DNA of 64,000 nt from Archivesica marissinica (Eukaryota; Mollusca; Bivalvia; Venerida; Vesicomyidae): contig CM026404.1 of NCBI GenBank assembly GCA_014843695.1, positions 58,515,931-58,579,930 on the forward strand, given 5' to 3'. This document shows, in pieces, positions 14,801 to 26,589 of this stretch. The stretch's first letter is position 1. Each line of letters begins with the position of its first letter. Below the pieces are notes generated by a model that was not told where the DNA came from, made no database searches, and worked only from the letters and a program-made list of their open reading frames with translations. The position numbers and the translations under genes are program-made.

Positions 14801-17800
14801 ATGGCCCATGTAATGTTGTCCAAGTACAATCCTCATGATCCATGTAATGTTGTCCAAGTACAATCCTCATGACCCATGTAATGTTGTCCAAGTACAATCC
14901 TCATGGCCCATGTAATGTTGTCCAAGTACAATCCTCTGCATGTAATGTTGTCCAAGTACAATCCTAATTGTCCATGTAATGTTGTCCAAGTACAATCCTC
15001 ATGACCCATGTAATGTTGTCCAAGTACAATCCTCATGGCACATGTAATGTTGTCCAAGTACAATCCTCATGATCCATGTAATGTTGTCCAAGTACAATCC
15101 TCATGACACATGTAATGTTGTCCAAGTACAATCCTCATGACCCATGTAATGTTGTCCAAGTACAATCCTCGTGATCCATGTAATGTTGCCCAAGTACAAT
15201 CCTCGTGGCCCATTTAATGTTTTCCAAGTACAATCCTCATGACCCATGTAATGTTGCCCAAGTACAATCCTCATGACCCATGTAATGTTGCCCAAGTACA
15301 ATCCTTATGGCCCATGTAATGTTGCCCAAGTACAATCCCCATGGCCCATGAAATGTTTTCCAAATACAATCCTCATGACCAATGTAATGTTGTCCAAGTA
15401 CAATCCTCATGGCCCATGTAATGTTGTCCAGGTACAATCTTCATGGCCCATGTAATATTTTCCAAGTACAATCCTCATGGCCTATTTAATGTTTTCCAAG
15501 TACAATCCTCGTGACCCATGTAATGTTTTCCAAGTAAAATCCTAATTGGCCATGTAATGTTGTCCAAGTACAATCATCATGACCCCATGTAATGTTGTCC
15601 AAGTACAATCCTCATGGTACATATAATGTTGTCCAAGTACAATCCTCATGGCCCATGTAATGTTGCCCAAGTAAAATCATCATGGCCCATGTAATGTTGC
15701 CCAAGTACAATCCTCGTGACCCATGAAATGTCGTCCAAGTACAATCTAATTTTCCATGTTATGTTGCCCAAGTACAATCCTCATGACTCATGTAATGTTG
15801 TCCAAGTACATTTATCATGACCCATGTAATGTTGTCCAAGTACAATCCTCGTGATCCATGTAATGTTGCCCAAGTACAATCCTCGTGGCCCATTTAATGT
15901 TTTCCAAGTACAATCCTCATGACCCATGTAATGTTGCCCAAGTACAATCCTCATGGCCCATGTAATGTTGCCCAAGTATAATCCCCATGGCCCATGAAAT
16001 GTTTTCCAAATACAATCCTCATGACCAATGTAATGTTGTCCAAGTACAATCCTCATGGCACATGTAATGTTGTCCACGTACAATCCTCATGACTCATGTA
16101 ATGTTGTCCAAGTACAATCCTCGTGATCCATGTAATGTTGCCCAAGTACAATCCTCGTGGCACATGTAATGTTGTCCACGTACAATCCTCATGACTCATG
16201 TAATGTTGTCCAAGTACAATCCTCGTGATCCATGTAATGTTGCCCAAGCATAAATCTCATGGCACATGCAATGTTGCCCAAGTACAATCCTCGTGAACCA
16301 TGTAATGTTGCCCAAGCATAAATCTCATGGCCCATGCAATGTTGCCCAAGTACAATCCTCGTGGCACATGTAATGTTGTCCAAGCATAAATCTCATGGCC
16401 CATGTAATGTTGCCCAAGTACAATCCTCGTGAACCATGTAATGTTGTTCAAATACAATCCTCATGTCCCATGTAATGTTGCCCAAGTGCACTCATCATGG
16501 CCCATGTAATGTTGTCCAAGTACAATCCTCATGGCCCATGTAATGTTGTCCAAGTACAATCCTCATGGCCCATGTAATGTTGTCCAAGTACAATCCTCAT
16601 GACTCATGTAATTTTGCCCAAGAACAATCCTCATGACCCATGTAATGTTGCCCAAGTACAATGCTCATGACCCATGTAATGTTGTCCAGGTACAATCCCC
16701 ATGACCCCTGTAATGTTGCCCAAGTACAATCCTAATGGCCCATGTAATGTTGCCCAAGTACAATCCTCATGACCCATGTAATTTTGCCCAAGTACAATCC
16801 TCATGGCCCATGTAATGTTGCCCAAGTATAATCCCCATGGCCCATGAAATGTTTTCCAAATACAATCCTCATGACCAATGTAATGTTGTCCAAGTACAAT
16901 CCTCATGGCCCATGTAATGTTGTCCATGTACAATCCTCATGATTCATGTAATGTTGTCCATGTACAATCCTCATGACCCATGTAATGTTGTCCAAGTACA
17001 ATCCTCATGGCCCATGTAATGTTGTCCAAGTTCAATCCTCGTGACACATGTAATGTTGTCCAAGTACAATCCTAATTGTCCATGTAATGTTGTCAAAGTA
17101 CAATCCTCATGAACCCATGTAATGTTGTCCAAGTACAATCCTCATGGCACATGTAATGTTGTCCAAGTACAATCCTCATGATCCATGTAATGTTGCCCAA
17201 GTACAAATCTCATGGCCCATGTAATGTTGCCCAAGTACAATCCTCATGACCCATGTAAGGTTGTTCAAATACAATCCTCATGGTCCATGTAATGTTGCCC
17301 AAGTGCACTCATCATGGCCCATGTAATGTTGTCCAAGTAATGTTGTCCAAGTACAATCCTCATGGCCCATGTAATGTTGTCCAAGTACAATCCTCATGGC
17401 CCATGTAATGTTGTCCAGGTACAATCCCCATGACCCCTGTAATGTTGCCCAAGTACAATCCTCATGACCCATGTAATGTTGCCCAAGTACAATCCTCATG
17501 GCCCATGTAATGTTGCCCAAGTACAATCCTCATGACCCATGTAATGTTGCCCAAGTTCAATCCTCATGACCCATGTAATGTTGTCCAAGTACAATCCTCA
17601 TGGCCCATGTAATGTTGTCCAAGTACAATCCTCATAGCCCATGTAATGTTGTCCAAGTACAATCCTCATGACCTATGTAATGTTGTCCAAGTACAATTCT
17701 CATGGCACATGTAATGTTGCCCAAGTACAATCCTCATGACCCATGTATTGTTGTCCAAGTACAATCCTCATGGCCCATGTAATGTTGCCCAAGTACAATC

Positions 17801-20800
17801 ATCATGGCCCATGTAATGTTGTCCAAGTACAATCCTCATGGCCCATGTAATGTTGGCCAAGTACAATCCTCATGGCCCATGTAATGTTGTCCAAGTACAA
17901 TCCTTGTGACCCATGTAATGTTGTCCAAGTACAATCCTAATTGTCCATGTAATGTTGTCCAAGTACAATCCTCCTAACCCATGTAATGTTGTCCAAGTAC
18001 AATCCTAATTGTCCATGTAATGTTGCCCAAGTACAATCCTCGTGGCCCATTTAATATTTTCCAAGTACAATCTAAATGGCCCATGTAATGTTGTCCAAGT
18101 ACAATCCTCATGACCCATGTAATGTTGTCCAAGTACAATTCACATGGCCCATGTAATGTTGCCCAAGTACAATCCTCATGACCCTTGTAAGGTTGTCCAA
18201 ATACAATCTTCATGGCCCATGTAATGTTGCCCAAGTATAATCATCATGGCCCATGTAATATTGTCCAAGTACAATCCTCATGGCCCATGTAATGTTGTCC
18301 AAGTACAATCCTCATGGCCCATGTAGTGTTGCCCAAGTACAATCCTCATGGCCCATGTAATGTTGCCCAAGTACAATTCCCATGGCCCTTGTAATGTTTT
18401 CCAAATACAATCCTCATGACCCATGTAATGATGTCCAAGTACAATCCTCATGGCCCATGTAATGTTGTCCAGGTACAATCCTCATGGCCCATGTAATGTT
18501 TTCCAAGTACAATCCTAATTGTCCATGTAATGTTGTCCAAGTACAATCCTCATGTAATTTTGCCCAAGTACAATCCTCATGAACCATGTAATGTTGCCCA
18601 AGTACAATCCTCATGGCCCATGTAATGTTGCCCAAGTACAATTCCCATGGCCCTTGTAATGTTTTCCAAATACAATCCTCATGACCCATGTAATGATGTC
18701 CAAGTACAATCCTCATGGCCCATGTAATGTTGTCCAGGTACAATCCTCATGGCCCATGTAATGTTTTCCAAGTACAATCCTAATTGTCCATGTAATGTTG
18801 TCCAAGTACAATCCTCATGACCCCATATAATGTTGTTCAAGTACAATCCTCATGGCCCATGTAATGTTGTCCAAGTACAATCCTCATGACCCATGTAATG
18901 TTGTCCAAGTACAATCCTCGTGGCCCATTTAATGTTTTCCAAGTACAATCCTCATGGCCCAGTTAATGTTTTCCAAGTACAATCCTCATGGCCCATGTAA
19001 TGTTGTCCAAGTACAATCCTCGTGACCCATGTAATGTTGTCCAAGTACAATCCTAATTGTCCATGTAATGTTGCCCAAGTACAATCCTCGTGGCCCATTT
19101 AATGTTTTCCAAGTACAATCCCCATGGCCCATGTAATGTTGTGCAAGTACAATCCTCATGACCCATGTAATGTTGTCCAGGTACAATTCTCATGGCCCAT
19201 GTAATGTTGCCCAAGTACAATCATCATGGCCCATGTAATGTTGCCCAAGTACAATCATCATGGCCCATGTAATGTTGTCCAAGTACAATCCTCATGGCCC
19301 ATGTAATGTTGTCCAAGTACAATCCACATGACCCATGTAATGTTGTCCAAGTACAATCCTCATGGCCCATGTAATGTTGCCCAAGTACAATCCCCATGGC
19401 CCATGTAATGTTATCCAAATACAATCCTCATGACCCATGTAATGTTGTCCAAGTACAATCTTCATGGCACAGTTAATGTTTTCCAAGTACAATCCTCATG
19501 GCCCATGTAATGTTGTCCACGTACAATCCTCGTGACCCATGTAATGTTGTCCAAGTACGATCCTAATTGTCCATGTAATGTTGTCCGAGTGCAATCCTCA
19601 TGGCCCATGTAATGTTGTCCAAGTTCAATCCTCATGGCCCATGTAATGTTGTCCAAGTACAATCCTCGTGACCCAGGTAATGTCGTACAAGTACAATCCT
19701 AATTTTCCATGTAATGTTGTCCAAGTACAATCCTCATGGCCCATGTAATGTTGTCCAAGTACAATCCTCATGGCCCATGTAATGTTGTCCAAGTACAATC
19801 CTCTTGGCCCATGTAATGTTGTCCAAGTACAATCCTCATGGCCCATGTAATGTTGTCCAAGTACAATCCTCATGACTCATGTAATGTTGTCCAAGTACAA
19901 TCCTCATGACCCATGTAATGTTGATCAAGTACAATCCTCGTGATCCATGTAATGTTGCACAAGTACAATCCTCGTGGCCCATGTAATGTTGTCCAAGTAC
20001 AATCCTCATTACCCATGTAATGTTGTCCAAGTATAATCCTATTTGTCCATGTAATGTTTTCCAAGTACAATCCTCATGACCCCATGTAATGTTGTCCAGG
20101 TACAATCCTCATGGCCAAAGTAATGTTGTCCAAGTACAATCCTCATGGCCCATGTAATGTTGTCCAAGTACAATCCTCATGGCCTATTTAATGTTTTCCA
20201 AGTACAATCCTCATGGCCCATGTAATGTTGTCCAAGTACAATCCTCATGACCCATGTAATGTTGTCCAAGTACAATCCTCTTGGTCCATGTAATGTTGTC
20301 CAAGTACAATCCTCATGGCCCATTTAATGTTGTCCAAGTACAATCCTCATGACCCATGTAATGTTGTCCAAGTACAATCCTCATGGCCCATGTAATGTTG
20401 TCCAAGTACAATCCTCATGACCCATGTAATGTTGTCCAAGTACAATCCTCATGGCCCATGTAATGTTGCCCAAGTACAATCCTCATGGCCCATGTAATGT
20501 TGCCCAAGTACAATCCTCATGGCCTATGTAATGTTGTCCAAGTAGAATTCTCATGGCCCATGTAATGTTGCCCAAGTACAATCCTCATGACCCATGTAAT
20601 GTTGTCCAAGTACAATCCTCATGGCCCATGTAATGTTGCCCAAGTACAATCCTCATGGCCCATGTAATGTTGCCCAAGTACAATCCTCATGACCCATGTA
20701 ATGTTGTCCAAGTAAATCTCATGGCCCATGTAATGTTGCCCAAGTACAATCCTCATGACCCATGTAATGTTGTCCAAGTACAATCCTCATGGCCCATGTA

Positions 20801-22065
20801 ATGTTGCCCAAGTACAATCATCATGGCCCATGTAATGTTGTCCATGTCCAATCCTCATGGCCCATGTAATGTTGTCCAAGTACAATCCTCATGGCCCATG
20901 TAATGTTGCCCAAGTACAATCCCCATGGCCCATGTAATGTTTTCCAAATACAATCCTCATGGCCCAGTTAATGTTTTCCAAGTACAATCCTCATGGCCCA
21001 TGTAATGTTGTCCAAGTACAATCCTCGTGATCCATGTAATGTTGTCCAAGTACGATCCTAATTGTCCATGTAATGTTGTCCAAGTACAATCCTCATGGCC
21101 CATGTAATGTTGTCCAAGTACGATCCTAATTGTCCATGTAATGTTGTCCAAGTACAATCATCATGGCCCATGTAATGTTGTCCAAGTACAATCCTCATGG
21201 CCCATGTAATGTTGTCCAAGTACAATCCTCATGACCCATGTAATGTCGTCCAAGTACAATCCTCATGGCCCATGTAATGTTGTCCAAGTACAATCCTCAT
21301 GGCCCATGTAATGTTGTCCAAGTACAATCCTCATGGCCCATGTAATGTTGCCCAAGTACAATCTTCATGACCCATGTAATGTCGTCCAAGTACAATCCTC
21401 ATGGCCCATGTAATATTGTCCAAGTACAATCCGCATGGCCCATGTAATGTTGTCCAAGTACAATCCTCATGGCCCATGTAATGTTGTCCAAGTACAATCC
21501 TCATGACCCATGTAATGTTGTCCAAGTACAATCCTCATGACCCATGTAATGTTGTCCAAGTACAATCCTCATGGCTCATGTAATGTTGTCCAAGTACAAT
21601 CCTCGTGATCCATGTAATGTTGCCCAAGTACAATCCTCGTGGCCCATTTAATGTTTTCCAAGTACAATCCTCATGGCCCATGTAATGTTGTCCAAGTACA
21701 ATCCTCATGGCCCATGTAATGTTTTCCAAGTACAATCCGCATGGCCCATGTAATGTTGTCCAAGTACAATCCTCATGACCTATGTAATTTTGTCCAAGTA
21801 CAATCCTCGTGACCCATGTAATGTAGCCCAAGTACAATCCTCATGACCCATGTAATGTTGCCCAAGTACAATCCTCATGGCCCATGTAATGTTGCCCAAG
21901 TACAATCCTCATGACCCATGTAATGTTGTCCAAGTACAATCCTCATGACTCATGTAATGTTGTCCAAGTACAATCCTCATGACCCATGTAATGTTGCCCA
22001 AGTATAATCCTCGTGACCCACGTAATGTTGCCCAAGTACAATCATCATGGCCCATGTAATGTTGT
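2855..22065. repeat. 34-bp satellite array (~565 units)
   Basis: Tandem units of 34 bp with cores CCAAGTACAATCCTCATGG and CCATGTAATGTTGT. Many units differ at a few fixed positions (GTCC/GCCC/TTCC, GGCC/GACC, CTCATG/CTCGTG), and some have short deletions. Three units make 102 bp, so open frames of 60-130 codons appear on both strands; they follow the repeat and are not genes. Long segments recur: about 8.3-12.9 kb reappears 6800 bp (200 units) to the right, and 6.3-8.0 kb reappears at +2106 bp. There are no unique spacers, so this is not CRISPR. Confidence 0.97.
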
Positions 22066-22230
22066 ATTGATAAGGTGCTCGCCATTCAACAACAGTCTCT
22101 GTTAGAACATTAATAATGTGTTTTCGTTGCCTTTTAAATTAAAACAATAGGTTGGTGTGTTCTTGTTGCCTTTTATATTAACCACAACCCACTTGTTGAA
22201 GATATTTCCTCTATAACTCTGTTATAATAC

Positions 22231-22697
22231 GTGTATTGCCTACAAATGGAAAATATGCTGTATAAAACATGCCTATGTGATAAAACTTGAAATCTCATCC
22301 GGTGGCTGATTTCCAAGTTTTAACACATATGCATGGTTTATGCAGCATATATCCCATGTGTAGGCAATACAAGTGAAAGGAAACTACACACCATTGTAGG
22401 TATGACATGTTCTCACCAATATCCATAGAAAAGTTCATGAATATTTACTGATTTCTTATAATTAATGATCTCAACCACCAGATAGGATTTCCAAGTTTGA
22501 TCACATATGCATGGTTTATGCAGCATATTTCCTATTTGTAGGCAATACAAGTGAAAGGAAACTACATACCATTGCAGGTTTGGCATGTTCCCACCAATAT
22601 CCATTGAAATGTTCATGAATATTTACTGATTTCTTATAATTAATGATCTCAACCACCAGATAGGATTTCCAAGTTTTATCACATGTGCATGGTTTAT
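22231..22697. repeat. fold-back plus 178-bp tandem repeat
   Basis: Three phased starts of the same sequence (TTTCCAAGTTT at 22310, 22488 and 22666) give a period of 178 bp. The left part (about 22231-22300) is the reverse complement of the first unit, including TGTATTGCCTACA against TGTAGGCAATACA, so it begins as a hairpin and continues as direct repeats. The two short open frames here overlap the repeat and are not supported as genes. The stretch 22066-22230 shows nothing recognisable. Confidence 0.75.
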
Positions 22698-22859
22698 GCA
22701 CAAAATGAAAAATATGTAACCCCGAAAATGCAAAACAAAATATTGGGGGGCGGGTGATGATGATGGGGTACACCTCTGAATATGTCGAAAGCACGGCACC
22801 CATCACAACTTAATAATTTTAATATTTTAATAATTTCAGTACCAACTAAATCTTTAAGA

Positions 22860-23258
22860 TCAGACCTACGGTCAACACTGTTTTAGTGGTCACCTCTATT
22901 GAGCAACCAACTTGTACTAAGCAGCCAGATTCCAGATTCCCACTATGTTGTTTTATTATACATTTGCCCTCTATTATTAAAAAAAAAAATTGTTACACTT
23001 TATTTATTTTACAACGATTGCGAAGCATGTTTTAACAATTTATATTAATCACTCTCGTTGGCTCGGATGAAAGCGTATATGTGGTCATTCATGTGATAGG
23101 AAACCGGAGTACCCGGAGAAAAGCCACCTGTCCGATCTGGCGACCATCATACCATCTCACATACTTCCCTCTGCCCTCTATTAAGCAGCCACATGTGCTA
23201 ACCAGCTACTTTCAGTGATTCCATTGGCTGGCTGCCTAAGACAGGTTTGACTGTATGC
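22860..23258. mobile_element. DNA-transposon/MITE relic interrupted by a SINE
   Basis: The right end reads GACAGGTTTGACTGTA, whose reverse complement resembles the ends of pogo/Tigger-like non-autonomous elements. A degraded counterpart (CAGACCTACGGTCAAC) lies at the left, and inside are repeated 'TTAAGCAGCCA/TTGAGCAACCA' phrases. The body is split by the SINE fragment at 22977-23172. Family assignment is inference from end resemblance. Confidence 0.4.
22977..23172 (-). mobile_element. SINE-2, 5'-truncated, with target-site duplication
   Basis: Carries the SINE-2 3' body in reverse (ACAACGATTGCGAAGC, CACTCTCGTTGG, CCAGATCGGACAGG-like segment) but lacks the tRNA-like head. It is flanked by an 11-bp direct repeat GCCCTCTATTA at 22966-22976 and 23173-23183, which fixes its borders and shows retrotransposition into the surrounding relic. 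Confidence 0.8.
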
Positions 23259-23455
23259 AGAAATGCAAACTATATTATCGATAAATCCAATACAACTTAG
23301 TTGGTCAACTCCGTAGTTGACTTTACACATATTTTTTAAATCTCCAAAACTGGAATGGAAATCACGGTGACAATCTAGAGTGTCCGCATTGCTGTCGGAA
23401 TAACATAATAAAATAAATACATAATTCTTATTTCAAATGAATGGTCATGTTAGTA

Positions 23456-23834
23456 GTATAGGGTGGCACTATGGACCGTGTCTATTGCACTATGGACTTT
23501 TAATAAATAAAATAAATTTTTTAATAAAAATAATAAATTTTTTTAATAAAATGAAATAAAATTTTTAATAAAAATAAAATAAAATTTTTAATAAATAAAA
23601 TGATTTTTTCAATATAATATTTTTGGCACTATGGGGCACTTTTAATAATTTATAGGGCACTTTTGCTGTGGGTGGCAGTATGGGCCGTTTTGCTGTGAGT
23701 GGCACTATGGGCCGTTTTGGGTTACATGGCCCATAGTTCCACCCTAGTGACTACTAAATATAACATAACACATAATAAATTTCAATATAATTTTTTTATT
23801 TTCTAATAATAACTAATAATTAACTAAGATACAA
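23456..23834. repeat. left copy of the 'actatggaccgtttt' module
   Basis: Contains repeated GGCACTATGG(G/A)CCGTTTT phrases, an A/T-rich stretch of AATAAAAT type, then CATGGCCCATAGTTCCACCC and a tail shared almost base for base with 24192-24290 (ACATAACACATAATAAATTT and on). The two copies lie about 461 bp apart and bracket the NADAR fragment. Confidence 0.7.
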
Positions 23835-24059
23835 CTAACTATTTTTATTCCTAATAAAATATCTAATATGCATTAATATTTCTCCAAATTGATTCTGACC
23901 CTTCCAATTAGCTTGCACTGTCGCATTTTTATGCCACATATTTAAACCAATACCCCAAATACAGTCTCTGGGGTTAGCCTCTGCAAGAACTTTATTATTT
24001 GTATTTAATAAAATTCTCTTTAAGTGTTCATTTTGGTTATATTTTAACCAATTTGGCAC
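23835..24059 (-). pseudogene. NADAR (YbiA/DUF1768) domain protein, C-terminal fragment
   Basis: The 74-residue reading frame matches the second half of a NADAR domain. It has an N-x-x-L-K-x-I-L-L-x-T segment near residues 11-22, the family hallmark IWGIGL near residues 34-39, and WKGQNQFGEILM near 53-64. NADAR proteins are N-glycosidase-like hydrolases; some remove ADP-ribose from guanine in DNA, and others act on riboflavin-pathway intermediates. The N-terminal half, with part of the active site, is missing: upstream the frame runs into the 56-bp repeat at 24055-24170. It follows the protease gene on the same strand, about 270 bp away, so it may be the last gene of the viral block or a neighbour caught between two repeat modules. 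Function of this copy is unlikely. The domain call is fairly firm; ownership by the element is inference. Confidence 0.7.
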
Positions 24060-24290
24060 TATGGACCGTTTTACCGAGTTGGGTGGCAGTATGGACCGTT
24101 TTTTTTATGGCGCTATGGACCGTTTTACCGAGGTGGGTGGCAGTATGGACCGTTTTTTTTATGGCGCTATGGGCTTTTTTTTGGGGGTTACCATGGCCCA
24201 TAGTTCCACCCCTACTAAAAATAACATAACACATAATAAATTTCAATATAATTTTTTTATTTACTAATAACTAATTAACTAATAACTAAA
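24055..24290. repeat. 56-bp repeat and right copy of the bracketing module
   Basis: Two near-identical 56-bp units (CTATGGACCGTTTTACCGAG ... TTTTTTTTATGGCG) start near 24058 and 24114. They are followed by CATGGCCCATAGTTCCACCC and an A/T-rich tail matching 23731-23830. The array stands where the missing N-terminal half of the NADAR gene would be. The short frames on either strand here are repeat shadows. Confidence 0.75.
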
Positions 24291-24329
24291 ACATTAGTAA
24301 CATACATGTTATATTAATTTGAATACATG

Positions 24330-24881
24330 TTAATTTAAAGTTTTTTCACATTTACAACATTGGTTATAATTAACATAAACAGTGTCTAGTTCCTTCATCA
24401 ATATACCATGTTTATATAATTTTCCATAATGTTTATCAAACCAAGTTTTAATAATAATATCATTTTTATACAAATATTCATTATTTGTATAGAACATATT
24501 TTTTAGTAATTGTTTTAAATCATTACCTCTAACTAACATATCAAGTGCAAATAAACAAAATACACCACACATAACACTATATGTGCTTTGAATTCTAATA
24601 CAATTTTTTGTCCATTTTTTACAATTTTTGTTCATAAAGTTCACAATTTCTTCTTTTATATGTTGTGTATTTCCATAAGATTCGAAATAAAATCCAATGT
24701 CCTCCATGAAATATATTAACACCCAATGTTTTCCTGGTTGGTTTGAATCATCTGTGTTCACAATATATGTTTTTTTTGTATATTGTTCCATAGCTAGTTC
24801 ATCTTTTGCGCACACAATTCCATTTAAATGTTTTAATATAGTAGATTTGTCCAATAAATATTGTAGTGAATATGTATCCAT
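24330..24881 (-). CDS. adenain-like cysteine protease
   Basis: This 183-residue protein has the layout of the adenovirus/Polinton maturation protease: His52 in the GKHWVLIYF strand, an acidic residue Glu67 in FYFESYG, Gln98 before the active site, and Cys105 in VMCGVFCLF at the start of a helix. These match the His-Glu-Gln-Cys order of the C5 peptidase family. The family cleaves capsid and core precursor proteins during virion maturation. Length is close to the usual 180-220 residues and the frame is intact. The start codon lies 2 bases after the major capsid stop, so it is probably translated from the same transcript. It is the last intact gene of the block. All catalytic residues seem present, so this copy could still encode an enzyme. 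Confidence 0.88.
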   Translation of the reverse strand: MDTYSLQYLLDKSTILKHLNGIVCAKDELAMEQYTKKTYIVNTDDSNQPGKHWVLIYFMEDIGFYFESYGNTQHIKEEIVNFMNKNCKKWTKNCIRIQSTYSVMCGVFCLFALDMLVRGNDLKQLLKNMFYTNNEYLYKNDIIIKTWFDKHYGKLYKHGILMKELDTVYVNYNQCCKCEKTLN

Positions 24882-24883
24882 TG

Positions 24884-26190
24884 TTAATAATCTGTAATCA
24901 CTTCTCTGATACTGTTAATTTCTATTTGATTATCATATTCAGCATATATAATAACGTTTATAGGATTTGCTAGTGCTTCACTAAAACCCAATTCAATTAG
25001 TAGGTTGCCTGTTTTTATAGGGTGTAGATGTCCTTCTTCACTTCCTTGATCGGCTGTTAAATCAAATCCCCACAATGTATGTCCATTTTCATATTCTTTT
25101 AGTGGAAATCCAAATGAATCATCATGCATATTAGCTCCCATAGCATTCAATAGTGTGAAATATGATTGTAAAGTTTTTTTATTTGTAACACTAGTAAAAT
25201 CAGGTTCTAGTGTTTTATTATGAATACTTTTACCATCTAAACTAATATCTATCTTAGATATTTTAAAATGTTGAAAATTAAATGGGTTTGTGGTTGGATT
25301 TCCATTCATATCAGAATTTTTAACCATTCCTATAAAAATTCGTTTAGGCATTTGACCTAAAAAGGTATAATCATCAATTTTAGATTGTAAACCTGCTGTA
25401 ATTGTAAATGTTTTTATTACAGCTCTTCTAATTGGTATTTTCATATTACTTTTGTGAATATTTTGATATAAATTATTAGCTACAGTAGGAGCTAGTGTAA
25501 CAGTTCTAACATTATAAGCAGCTTCTAGGATATCTATTTTACCCTTAGCATCTGACCCCATCAAACAAAAATCGGTAGTAGCTCTATTTAGTTTAAGTCT
25601 TATATATATTCCATTAGGGAGATATTTTTCTTGTAAAAATAAATCAAGATGTATTTTCCCACACATTTCTAAATTTTTCTTAGTAATTTTTAGTTTTCTA
25701 TCTAACCAACCCCCACCTACATTAGCTTTTGTATTTTTTGTAACATCGCCTGCTTTATCTAATCTAAACAATTCTAAATCATTTAGTATGCTAATTTTAT
25801 TTTGAGCTGATGTCCCTAGTAAATTTTCAAAATAAGCTTTGTACCCATATTTATCTGTACATGGAATTAATTTATTATTCAAGTATAAATCAATACTGCT
25901 GAATAAACTATGAAAAAATTGTTAATTGTAGATAAATTAGTATCATCCTCAATATCAGACCCATCCTCTTTTGTAATTTTTAATCTTAATCTTAAATATG
26001 ACTGATTAACATCAGTCCATTTTTGTGTTTGTGCAGGAATCATAAATTCTATAGGACCGTCATTATTTCTAGGGTTAACAATTGGATAATGTTCTGTCCA
26101 TTGTCCTTCTACCATAGAAGCCATGGTAGGAGGTACACTATTAACATCTAATTCACTCTTACTACAACCACATGAACCATGTTCCATCAT
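24884..26190 (-). pseudogene. major capsid protein (hexon-like, double jelly roll), frameshifted
   Basis: Two reading frames cover one gene: an N-terminal part (26190 down to about 25915, about 92 in-frame residues) and the remainder down to 24884. The C-terminal part shows the Polinton major capsid signature: a FPLKEYENGHTLWGFDLT-type segment, then GNLLIELGF, then NVIIYAEYDNQIEIN and the ending REVITDY. The protein would form the trimeric capsomers of the icosahedral shell. The frame shifts by one base at a run of six A on the plus strand (25913-25918). Length over both frames, about 435 residues, is normal for Polintons but short against adenovirus hexon. The start is 2 bases after the stop of the preceding gene and the stop 2 bases before the protease start. 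It is either recently broken or carries an assembly indel. Confidence 0.88.
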
Positions 26191-26192
26191 AT

Positions 26193-26589
26193 TTAATCAA
26201 ATATATCTAATGCTCTTTTAGCATTTACCTTACTTCTTCGTTTCTTTTTTTTCAAATGAAATTTTTTCTTACCTCCATTTGATTTTATAGTTTTTTTCTT
26301 AGATGATTTTTCTTCCTTGAATAGAATTATCTAAACCAGATAATAGATTTCTACTTATTTTTTTAATTGTTTGTAGCCCTCTATCCTCAACAACCTGCTT
26401 TACATTTTTTCCATGAATAATATCTGTAAATGCTCCAATACTTTCATCTACCCCATCATGTTTAAGTGTATTTAAAATATTTTTACCTATTGGTTCTAAT
26501 AGAGGTATAGTTTTTTTGGTTATACCTTTTATTATACTTCCTACTCCATATCCATATTGTTTACCTCGACCTCTATATACAGGCAACAT
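26193..26589 (-). pseudogene. pX/pVI-like minor (cement/core) protein, frameshifted
   Basis: It starts MLPVYRGRGKQYGYG, a conserved opening of small Polinton proteins lying next to the capsid genes. A glycine-rich amphipathic stretch follows (VGSIIKGITKKTIPLL), then helices, then a Lys/Arg-rich tail ending KRALDIFD just before the capsid start. That tail lies in another frame: the frame shifts by one base at a run of five T on the plus strand (26307-26311). Total length is about 131 codons. The gene order and basic tail fit an adenovirus pX/pVI-like role in linking genome and capsid or in membrane disruption, but this is by analogy. The start overlaps the stop of the preceding gene (TAATG). 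Confidence 0.7.

Noticed and set aside
2855..22065. Dozens of 60-130 codon frames (MYLDNITWAMRIVLGQ and similar)
   Set aside because: They are translations of the 34-bp satellite; three units equal 34 codons. No start context, no domain.
2855..22065. CRISPR array
   Set aside because: Regular 34-bp repeats, but without unique spacers, in eukaryotic DNA.
22413..22806. Two minus-strand frames of 67 and 96 codons
   Set aside because: They lie on the 178-bp repeat and share the same repeat-derived peptide.
25879..26190. Separate 103-residue protein before the capsid gene
   Set aside because: Its first 90 or so residues are the N-terminus of the major capsid protein; the last few codons are out-of-frame read-through after a one-base shift.
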